A stretch of DNA of 13,179 bases. Origin: Hydnum rufescens UP504 (lineage: Eukaryota; Basidiomycota; Agaricomycetes; Cantharellales; Hydnaceae). A program made the translations under genes and the position numbers. The notes under the pieces were generated by a model, which was not told the DNA's origin, did no database searches, and saw nothing but the letters and a program-made list of their open reading frames with translations. Numbering within the stretch: the first letter of the stretch is position 1; every line of letters starts with the position of its first letter. The stretch is taken from assembly GCA_014904985.1 (NCBI GenBank), contig MU129447.1, forward strand, positions 1 through 13,179. Direction: 5' to 3'. Below are positions 7,694-13,179 of the stretch, one piece after another.

Positions 7694-8322
7694 CTTATAT
7701 TTTTCCCCCATGATAGGAAAAGTAGACTGGAAGTGGGAACCCCAATCTACCATGGAAAAGGCATGCAAGAGGCCATCCACAATTGACTTTTTTATGTTAG
7801 GAATGAAAATTCACTATTCCCATGCTTCTGGATTGACTAATTTAACTTGGAATCTTCACCATTTATATATATGAGGATGGAGAACACCATGTTTGATCAA
7901 CCTGCCCCATGAGTGAGAGGGAAAAGTCTATTTGGCACTTGGAACTCAGAAGGGCCAGTACATAGTCTTCTAATTTCCTTATTTTAGCACAGTTGTGTTG
8001 ACTTACAGCTGTTTGCATATGAGTGTGGACTATGCAAAAAAAATGTAGGTAGGAAAAAAAAGCTGGTGTGAGAAAAAAAACTGTGGTGAAGAAAAAAAAA
8101 TCCAGATCTGATTGATAATTCCTGATTTAGAGCTTACACATCAGGCAGAGGACTAGGGCCTTACAGCTGGATGGGTTAGGCTCTGAACTGCCCCACTGGA
8201 TAGCTATTTCCCCCATAGCTCAATGTGCTGCTGCCCCTACAGAGGTGCTGGACCATGTAGCATGCTCTGGCAGTGTGTGACACCTCAGATTACTATACAG
8301 TAGTAGTTGGACCAGTTGTATT
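7694..8322. other. No gene seen; A-tract region
   Basis: I find no supported coding sequence. A TATATATAT run lies near 7864, four phased A-tracts at 8036-8100, and otherwise unremarkable CpG-free sequence. Confidence 0.5.
8036..8100. repeat. Four evenly spaced A-tracts
   Basis: Runs of 8, 8, 8 and 9 A begin at 8036, 8054, 8073 and 8092 (spacing 18, 19, 19). They are separated by G/T-rich 10-11-mers such as GCTGGTGTGAG and CTGTGGTGAAG, making a roughly 19-bp tandem unit. Such tracts disfavour nucleosomes and can curve DNA; they may also derive from a poly(A) tail. Confidence 0.75.
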
Positions 8323-8670
8323 TTGATTTTCCCTGCTATGATGAGCCTCTATGATGATGCTGGCCCTGATGCCACTGACAGTGAGAACCAAGAAGTTGAA
8401 GTCACTGTCTGTCTTGCAGTCTTGTCTTTTGGCCCAAGGGTCTGGGGTAGAGCATTCCAAGAAAAGTCAACAAGCTATGAATACATCTCAAAAGCTTTCC
8501 TCTTTGATTTTTTGCAGCTGACAACCCTTTTTTGGGTAGCACTACTCTCCAATCTTGGGCCCAAGTATGAAGCCAACTTCAGCCCTGCATTTGGTGTTGT
8601 TGCACCATTCTCTGGTGGCTCACATGCTTGTATGTTCAAAAGTATCACCATTCAAAAAACCACTAAATAA
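8323..8670 (+). pseudogene. Unrecognised 115-codon frame, possible gene fragment
   Basis: The frame opens with an acidic segment (MMSLYDDAGPDATDSENQEVEV) followed by a hydrophobic, aromatic middle (LFDFLQLTTLFWVALLS) and ends at TAA. The acidic Asp/Glu/Ser start resembles real coding sequence. I recognise no domain, and there are no neighbouring exons I can join. In this decayed setting it may be a remnant exon of another fungal repeat family or a chance frame. No promoter or splice signal decides between these. Confidence 0.25.
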
Positions 8671-9303
8671 ACCATGACTATAGTGTAAAGTGTGGATTGA
8701 CAGTGGAAACTCAGAAAGAACCAGACAAGATGTTCAAGGAAATCAGGGGACATGTACCACTGTAGGTATTACTGGAGATGAAAGAGTCATCTCTTGAAGT
8801 CTTTCAGTGCCAGGTAAAAAAAATTTTCCCCGCCACTGACAAGTTTGTGGCTCAAAATTGTACAAAACAGGGCAGTGTGCCAGCAGATACCTTGGCCTCT
8901 GCCAGTGGCTACTCTAGCTCATTGAGGGTATGCCTCTCTCAATAGCTCTGAGAGTCTGTGCTGAACAAAAGTTCTATAGGCTCCACATGAGAGTGACCTG
9001 TGGAAGCATCAAAGGTGAGATTTACACTGAAACTGAGGGAGCATTGGAAATGTGCCTTGCATGGAACCTGCTATAAATCATCACCCAGGAGTGATTGTAT
9101 ACAGTTGAATGCAATGGCACTTGGTATTTGGTCAAGTCAACTGGCAAGTCCTCTGCCAAAGTATCTCTTTGTTGTCTAATGTCTTCTACTAGCATGAAGG
9201 TACAACAATGATTGAGGTTCCACCAAATCACAGATACTTCAACCCAATGACACACAAGCATCACTCATGTGTCCAGGCAGGTGGTGGCTACCAGCTCCTT
9301 TAA
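8671..9303. other. Unassigned stretch with a weak minus-strand frame
   Basis: An 80-codon minus frame (9022-9264) contains LVEDIRQQRDTLAED, which looks protein-like, but I cannot place it in a family. A 26-bp A/T/C-rich tract near 8817-8834 holds one of the few surviving CGs (8831). Nothing else is supported. Confidence 0.3.
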
Positions 9304-9552
9304 TTGTTAAACAATGTCCTAAAGCCTTTGGCACAGCATCCCATGGATCCACCCCACTCAGTCAAGTTGGTTCAGCAACCCATGCCCTTGCCACTTTCCC
9401 AGACATCATCACTTTTGCCAATTTCCCCATTTTCATCACTTTTGCCAGCTTTATCAGCTTCAGCTGCTACATCAGCTTCATTGTGCTCATCAGTTTCATC
9501 AACTCCATCTGCTTTGTTGGCCACTGTAGAAGAGAAAATGTTCAAGCCTTAA
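9304..9552 (+). pseudogene. Ser/Ala/Pro-rich coding fragment, paralogue of 10386-11006
   Basis: The 82-codon frame is Pro/Leu/Ser-rich and ends SASLCSSVSSTPSALLATVE before TAA. The block SSVSSTPSAL matches SNSSIPSAL of the next gene in the same codon phase, and the DNA (9488-9516 against 10429-10457) matches at 26 of 29 bases. I read it as a truncated second copy of the same family. On the opposite strand the same bases form an Asp/Glu/Ala-rich open frame, so strand assignment is tentative. Confidence 0.35.
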
Positions 9553-9675
9553 AAACCCCTCAATTGAAGTCCTTCAAGAAATCTGTGTCTTGCCAGCATT
9601 GAACTCTAGAAGAGAGGTATGACCACTTACACTAAGGAGATCCGCATTTTGGCACATGACCTAAGGGCAGGTGAC

Positions 9676-9789
9676 TTAGTAAGAGGTTAGTAAGAAGGGT
9701 GATGAGTAAGGCATTAGAAATGGATGATTAAGGTGATTAGTGAGCATGACTAAAGGATGATTAAGACAGTTAGTAAGGAGGTTAGTAAG
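9676..9789. repeat. TTAGTAAG repeat cluster
   Basis: TTAGTAAGAGGTTAGTAAG (9676-9694) recurs almost exactly at 9770-9789 (one inserted G). GGATGATTAAG occurs twice between them (about 9722 and 9755). The cluster lies upstream of two TATA-like boxes and could be part of an LTR U3 region. Confidence 0.65.
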
Positions 9790-9969
9790 TGGATGAGTCA
9801 TGTGGAGGGTTCAGAAAGGTATAAAGGGAGGGGAATTTAGTGTAGAGAATCATCCAATCTGAAGAGGAGTCCCCTCCAAGGATCAAAGTGCCCCCTGGGG
9901 ATCATTGTACCCTAGGATCCAAGTACCCATTAGTAGAGAGAATAATAGTACCCCAAACAAGGAGAAGAG

Positions 9970-9977
9970 TATAAAAG
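9970..9977 (+). promoter_or_regulatory. TATA box
   Basis: TATAAAAG followed by G-rich sequence is a strong TATA element. A start about 30 bases on would fall near CAGTCTCACTT (10011-10021). It sits inside the LTR-like region and points to the frame at 10386-11006. Confidence 0.4.
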
Positions 9978-10024
9978 GGAATAAAGAGAATCAGGGTGTG
10001 TCAGTCTCACTTAGTCATGTGAAG

Positions 10025-10214
10025 TATAGTGGATAGTTGTAGAACCCTCAGAGTAGGAGTTGCTAGACATCCATTCTAGAAGTTGTGTGTTCAAATCTTG
10101 AGTCTTGCAGTTGAGTCTTAAGTGTCTTGGAAGTGTCTTAAGGTCTTGTGTTCAAATCTTGGTATCTTGCTATCTGCATTTTGGAGTATCTGAAGGTCCC
10201 ATGTTCAAATCTTG
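10025..10214 (+). repeat. tRNA-related repeats with three B-box-like motifs
   Basis: TGTTCAAATCTTG occurs exactly at 10088-10100, 10149-10161 and 10202-10214, with a fourth partial copy at 10241. It resembles the tRNA B box (GGTTCGANTCC) after CpG decay. The preceding bases, for example GAAGGTCCCA, look like a variable loop and T-stem. Before the first copy, TATAGTGGATAGTTG (from 10025) resembles an A box, and CTAGA/TCTAG (10063-10067 and 10075-10079) forms an anticodon-like stem with a 7-base loop. No complete cloverleaf folds, so this is at best a tRNA-derived, SINE-like remnant. Confidence 0.35.
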
Positions 10215-10385
10215 CACAGAACATCTATCTTGGAATCTTGTGTTCAAGGTCTGGAGTCAAACCAACAACAAAACTAATACAAAATAACAATTGAGTGGCA
10301 CATAACCCATCAAAACTAATCTGTCCTCATCTAGAAACAGTCTAAACAAACATCTTATAACATTTCAACTGATCAAAACAAATAA

Positions 10386-11006
10386 AGCCCATTAGGCCTC
10401 TTCTATACTGCACCAACTTCATTATCTCCATCAAATTCATCAATTCCATCTGCTTTGGCTGTGACACTGCCACATTCTGTTCCCCCACTCCACTCATCAC
10501 TGCACAAGATCATATCCCTTCTGTTGACCCCCCAGAAGCAAATCCACACAGCAGATCCTCCATCCTCACCATTTGCTCCAGTTGGGAACTCATCTAACAT
10601 TGATCAGTTCATCAAATGGGGTGCACAAAATTTGAGAAAATCTCAGTATAGTGCTGAGTTCACCCTTGCAATGCATGAAAATGAAGTCTACCCTGACCAC
10701 ACCATCCCTGATCTCAAGGATGAGCTGTTATTGGAACTGCTTCCATTGCTGAAGCCTGCCTCAATTCCATGCTTTTGTAATGCATGTGCAGCCTACAGGA
10801 AGTATCACCTCAGCCATCCATCCCCTGTCAAGCCTCAAGATAACTTGCATCCTATTATGTCATCCAGCAGCTCTGGTTACACCTCCAGGCCTCAAAGCAG
10901 TGGTCTGTCACCAATAATCCCCTGTCCATCAATTCTCTCCCATCCATTGTCAATTCTCTCCTGTCCATTGTCAATAATCCCCTGTTCATTGTCAGGATCA
11001 AATTGA
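10386..11006 (+). CDS. Hypothetical protein fragment with possible SAM-like domain
   Basis: The frame is open from 10386 (in-frame TAA just upstream) to TGA at 11004-11006, about 206 codons, with no early ATG, so an upstream exon or a lost start is likely. The N-terminal third is Ser/Pro-rich. The middle, NIDQFIKWGAQNLRKSQYSA followed by MHENEVYPDHTIPDLKDELL and CNACAAYRKYH, has the spacing of a SAM-like helical domain found in repeated basidiomycete hypothetical proteins (the recurring pattern PDxIPDLxDxxLLEL). The part between LLEL and CNACAAY looks frame-disturbed. The C-terminus is a 7-residue repeat encoded by a 21-bp array. It has no CpG and may be a pseudogene; homology is from pattern memory only. 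Confidence 0.4.
   Translation, partial: SPLGLFYTAPTSLSPSNSSIPSALAVTLPHSVPPLHSSLHKIISLLLTPQKQIHTADPPSSPFAPVGNSSNIDQFIKWGAQNLRKSQYSAEFTLAMHENEVYPDHTIPDLKDELLLELLPLLKPASIPCFCNACAAYRKYHLSHPSPVKPQDNLHPIMSSSSSGYTSRPQSSGLSPIIPCPSILSHPLSILSCPLSIIPCSLSGSN
10912..10992 (+). repeat. 21-bp coding tandem repeat
   Basis: One 18-bp and three 21-bp units (10912-10929, 10930-10950, 10951-10971, 10972-10992) share CAATWMTCYCCTGTCCATTGT. Unit lengths are multiples of three, so the frame is kept and each full unit encodes seven residues of the type ILSCPLS. The array forms the C-terminal tail of the 10386-11006 frame. Confidence 0.8.
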
Positions 11007-11191
11007 CATTTGCTTCCACTTGTGGACTTACCCATCAGAGTATCATTCCTCATCAACTCTATCATATGGCACCTACTTCTTCAAATGCTTTTGTCTCCTC
11101 TCTCCCTCCATTCAGTCAGGGGTTATTAGGGGGTTTCACGCACCACAAATTGCTCTCAAATCACCTCGGTCAGCCACAAAATCAGCCCTAG

Positions 11192-11225
11192 TTAGGCCCA
11201 AAAACATGGCACTATTTGGGCCTAA
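11192..11225. repeat. 11-bp-stem hairpin
   Basis: TTAGGCCCAAA (11192-11202) and TTTGGGCCTAA (11215-11225) are exact reverse complements around a 12-base loop. GGCCTAAGCA from the right arm recurs directly at 11402-11411. Confidence 0.7.
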
Positions 11226-11238
11226 GCAGGCTTTGGAT

Positions 11239-11393
11239 CATTGGGGCCCCAAGGGGTGTTTTCAGTGACCTTTGTATTTCAGCACCTTGATGGATATAAA
11301 GCCATATATAGGCTTAACACCGCTCTTTCAAACCGTTCTTTGGTCCATTGCCCTTTGAATCTAAGTAGGCCTACTTCTCAAGGGGCCCCAATG
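11239..11393. repeat. CATTGGGGCCCC inverted repeat with internal palindrome
   Basis: CATTGGGGCCCC (11239-11250) is inverted at 11382-11393, with weaker pairing for another dozen bases on the outer side. Between the arms lie GATATAAAG-like sequence and a perfect palindrome, AAGTAGGCCTACTT, at 11363-11376. The structure is compatible with a short inverted-repeat element of about 150-200 bp, but no target duplication was seen. Confidence 0.5.
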
Positions 11394-11463
11394 GAGACTT
11401 TGGCCTAAGCATATATATAGGGATTGCTATCATTATATACAAACCAGATTATAAGAGGATCTA

Positions 11464-11469
11464 TTTATT
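11464..11469 (-). terminator. Poly(A) signal candidate
   Basis: The minus strand reads AATAAA here, 57-62 bases past the stop codon of the 11526-13179 gene, a plausible cleavage and polyadenylation signal. Confidence 0.45.
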
Positions 11470-11525
11470 AAGTTTATCACGCAGTCAATCAAGACCAGGT
11501 CATCCCAAGGTAGCAGTTGTAGTGG

Positions 11526-13179
11526 CTAACTGACTGAACCCTGGTATGAAGATTGAGCGCGTATAGTCTGAATGACATCATCCCAGTCAAATAGTTGAGT
11601 TTCGCCCTGGAGCAAGCATCGAGGGTGGAGGAAAAGTTGACGATGGCGGACAAGTTGATGACGGAAAAGTTGATGATGATGGAAAAGTTGATAACGACGG
11701 AAAAGTGGACGATGGCGGAAAAGTAGACGACGGGGAAAAGTAGACGACAGGGGAAAAGTGGACAACGGTGGAAAAGTGGACAATGGCGGAAAAGTAGATG
11801 GCGGAAAAGTAGACGATGGCGGAAAAGTTGATGATGGGAGGAGTGTAGATGACAGAGGCAGAGCGGACAAGGGTGGAGGAGTGGTTGAAGGTGGAAGACT
11901 GGTTGAAGGCGGAAGAGTGGACGAAGGTGGAAGAAGAGATGATGGAAAATATGATGGTGTTGAGCCAGGTTTTGAGCCGAAAGGATTAACTCCTGTGTCT
12001 GTCGGAGGAGTTGGCAAGGCTGTAGGAATTGGCATTGTCTCAGGCAAAGACGAGTTTGATAGAGATGGTTCAGGTTCATGGACTGAAATTGCAGGTGTCA
12101 CCGGCACATCAGAGGCATCATCAATATAAGGGAGGGACTTCGGGGTTAGTCTCCCTTTCCCTTTCCTCTTTGCTGGCTTCGGCCCGCCGGAAACAGAAGG
12201 CGGAACCACTCGCAGAACCTTTGACCCAGACCCTTCGTCGGCACGCTCATCGGTAACCTCGGCCTCCACTATCTTACGCTTCTTCCCCTTTCGGAGGCCT
12301 TCTGCCTGCCGCACAGTGAGCAACGGCACATTGTTCATCCCGGTGACTAGGATATCATCATCACCCAGGTCTACCAAAAAACCATTCAGTAATCAAATCC
12401 AAGAATACTATAATGGTAGGACATACCATAGTCACCAATTCGTTCAAAACGGAGAGTTGTGAACACATCCGTAGAGCGTATCGCATCATAAAGCAGTCGC
12501 CAATGATGTGTCTTGAGGTCATCCGAACCAAATGTGCCAAGCAAAGGCATACCCTCAACGTCTGGCCAACAGACGCAGCGGATTCGCGACGACCTCATTT
12601 TCTGAACAATCGATGACCAGGGCATAGTCTTGTAGTCCAATTGCAGTGATCCTGAGACACGAGGTAGGTTCATGAGAAATCTCAACAGTGGATCTTTCAA
12701 AGGATACATACGAAGCATCCTTAGTAAATCCGCTGAGACGGCCTTCCATAAGGTGTACTGATCCTTCGTCTCCTTAGCGCGAGTAGCCTCATCCTGATCC
12801 TTGCGGAATTTAACAAGGTCTTCAGCCGCCCCCTTTCGCTCTAGAATATATGTATACAGCGAGGCAAGGGGTTTCTTCATTTCAGGAGTGTCACGAGAAT
12901 TCCATTCATGGTCCACCCATGCCCTTAGTTCCTCGCTGTTGAAGTTAATCGAGTTCTGGCCATGTGCTGCTGTTGAGGAGGCGAGGTCCGACACCATCAG
13001 GTACACAAGATGAACCCCAATCTGACGAAGCGCCTGTCCCTAGACATCAGCATGTTAGCCCATGTAGCGCAGAATGAATAAATATGTAGAATAGTACATA
13101 CCTCACTATCGATTTTTGATCGGGATAAGGCCATCTGATGGGCCACATCACCTCCAGACATGGCAATACGAGCTGTATC
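11526..13179 (-). CDS. Three-exon hypothetical gene (5' end outside window)
   Basis: Exons are 13102-13179 (partial), 12427-13039 and 11526-12370. Introns are 13040-13101 (GTATGT donor, GCTAAC branch, TAG) and 12371-12426 (GTATGT donor, TAG). Spliced, they give one open frame of 511 residues in the window, ending at TAG 11526-11528. ATG at 13161 (MSGGDVAHQ) may be the start, but the frame is open to the window edge. Exon 2 encodes a mostly helical, charged region (LRQIGVHLVYLM, WVDHEWNSRD, CVCWPDVEGMPLLGTFGSDD, HHWRLLYDAI). Exon 3 begins with acidic LGDDD, then basic, nuclear-signal-like KGKKRK and KPAKRKGKGR, then a long Pro/Ser/Thr tail from a tandem repeat. Normal CpG content suggests a host gene or recent insertion. 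I do not recognise its function; the exon 2 pattern resembles repeated basidiomycete hypothetical proteins. Confidence 0.72.
11632..11958 (-). repeat. 18-bp coding tandem array with one 17-bp unit
   Basis: On the plus strand AAAAGT-type units start at 11632, 11650, 11665, 11683, 11701, 11719, 11736, 11754, 11772, 11790, 11805 and 11823, with more degenerate 18-bp units to about 11958. Spacings are 18 or 15 except 11719 to 11736, which is 17. On the minus (gene) strand units encode PPSSTF; after the 17-bp unit the same gene reads basic RHRPLF-type repeats instead. Confidence 0.85.
12371..12426 (-). other. 56-bp intron
   Basis: The minus strand reads GTATGT at 12426-12421 and ends TTGGTAG at 12371. 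Splicing joins codon base 1 (12427) to bases 2-3 (12370-12369), giving Asp, and keeps the frame across exons. Confidence 0.8.
13040..13101 (-). other. 62-bp intron
   Basis: The minus strand has the donor GTATGT (13101-13096), branch sequence GCTAAC about 16 bases before the acceptor, and TAG at 13042-13040. Flanking codons GAG and GGA join in phase 0. Confidence 0.85.

Larger units (their letters stand above)
9640..10385 (+). mobile_element. LTR-like promoter region, solo LTR or 5' end of a retroelement
   Basis: The stretch combines short direct repeats (TTAGTAAG cluster; GGATCAAAGTGCCCC-type units at 9880-9894, 9899-9912 and 9915-9928), TATA-like TATAAAGGG near 9820, a good TATAAAAG at 9970-9977, and an A-rich leader after 10260. 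No gene is present. This order (repeats, TATA, transcribed leader) fits a long terminal repeat reading rightwards. Exact ends, a target duplication and a primer-binding site could not be fixed; TGGCACATAACCC at 10296-10308 is a weak candidate for the last. Confidence 0.35.
9488..10457. repeat. 29-bp direct repeat, 941 bp apart
   Basis: Positions 9488-9516 and 10429-10457 differ at only three bases; both contain CATCTGCTTTG. They lie in the same reading phase of two Ser-rich frames and flank the LTR-like region. Confidence 0.7.
303..11138. other. CpG desert (about 10.8 kb)
   Basis: Scanning every line, including block joins, I find CG only at about 5292, 6484, 6632, 6734, 6772, 6788, 6810, 6942, 8831 and 9643. 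Seven of these lie in the 6471-7001 element. With balanced base composition several hundred would be expected. TG, CA and ATG are abundant. Coding relics inside the block are broken mainly by TGA. Established knowledge: methylated CpG decays to TpG/CpA, and basidiomycetes methylate transposons at CpG; CpG-directed RIP-like mutation is also reported in this phylum. Inference: the block has long been silenced repeat DNA. Confidence 0.9.
11007..11463. other. No gene seen; palindrome-rich right edge of the CpG desert
   Basis: After the stop at 11006 no frame has recognisable content. CGs reappear from 11139 on. The stretch holds a perfect 11-bp-stem hairpin, a GGGGCCCC inverted repeat, a 14-bp palindrome and ATATATATAG near 11410, listed separately where well defined. 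Confidence 0.5.

Noticed and set aside
10025..10105. Functional tRNA gene
   Set aside because: A and B boxes are too far apart, no acceptor stem pairs, and the T-stem does not close; at most it is a tRNA-derived remnant.
10403..10600. Minus-strand acidic frame (ADGIDEFDGDNEV)
   Set aside because: It has a counterpart antisense to 9304-9552, but the plus frame continues into a protein-like SAM-like segment while the minus frame stops; kept only as an alternative strand reading.
303..11138. Foreign low-CpG DNA (for example bacterial or organellar transfer)
   Set aside because: Its coding relics are eukaryotic retrotransposon, Helitron and intron-bearing fungal sequence, and its base composition apart from CpG is like its flanks.
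11758..12129. Plus-strand frame of VDDGGK-type repeats
   Set aside because: It is the antisense of the 18-bp array in the minus-strand gene, which has good introns and a continuous frame upstream.

Overview
The window reads as a transposon-laden stretch of a basidiomycete (probably Agaricomycete) genome. Three things suggest this. Introns are short (55-62 bp) with GTATGT/GTGAGT donors. The Ty3/gypsy pol and Helitron relics resemble those common in mushroom-forming fungi. Several coding remnants look like high-copy hypothetical families of that group. The genus cannot be named from sequence alone.

The dominant signal is compositional. Bases 1-302 and 11139-13179 carry ordinary numbers of CG dinucleotides. 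Between 303 and 11138 I find only ten CGs by eye, and seven of those lie inside one 531-bp inverted-repeat element at 6471-7001. The middle 10.8 kb is therefore an almost complete CpG desert, as expected from C-to-T decay of methylated or hypermutated CpG in silenced repeats. Coding relics inside it are broken mostly by TGA stops, the product expected from CGA.

Layout. 1-302: CpG-normal flank with a strong hairpin, no gene. 367-1726 (+): two-exon gene of an unnamed fungal family, broken only by three TGA codons. 1727-2714: no gene; short direct, inverted and tandem repeats and a small foldback. 2715-6157 (-): Ty3/gypsy pol relic in the order protease fragment, reverse transcriptase, RNase H, integrase, with no gag and no identifiable LTRs. 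6158-7329 (-): N-terminal Helitron fragment, abutting the gypsy relic and split by the 531-bp TIR element. 7340-7693: nested 22-bp minisatellite. 7694-9303: mostly unassigned, with phased A-tracts and two unrecognised open frames. 9304-11006 (+): two related coding fragments flanking an LTR-like promoter region with TATA boxes and tRNA B-box-like repeats; the second fragment may contain a SAM-like domain. 11007-11463: palindrome-rich edge of the desert.

11526-13179 (-): the one apparently intact gene, three exons (5' end outside the window), of unknown function, with a basic region and a Pro/Ser/Thr-rich tail encoded by an 18-bp tandem array. One unit of that array is 17 bp and shifts the frame of the tail. 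I see no evidence of genes co-operating as a system; the region is best explained as nested, silenced mobile DNA next to a host-like gene.
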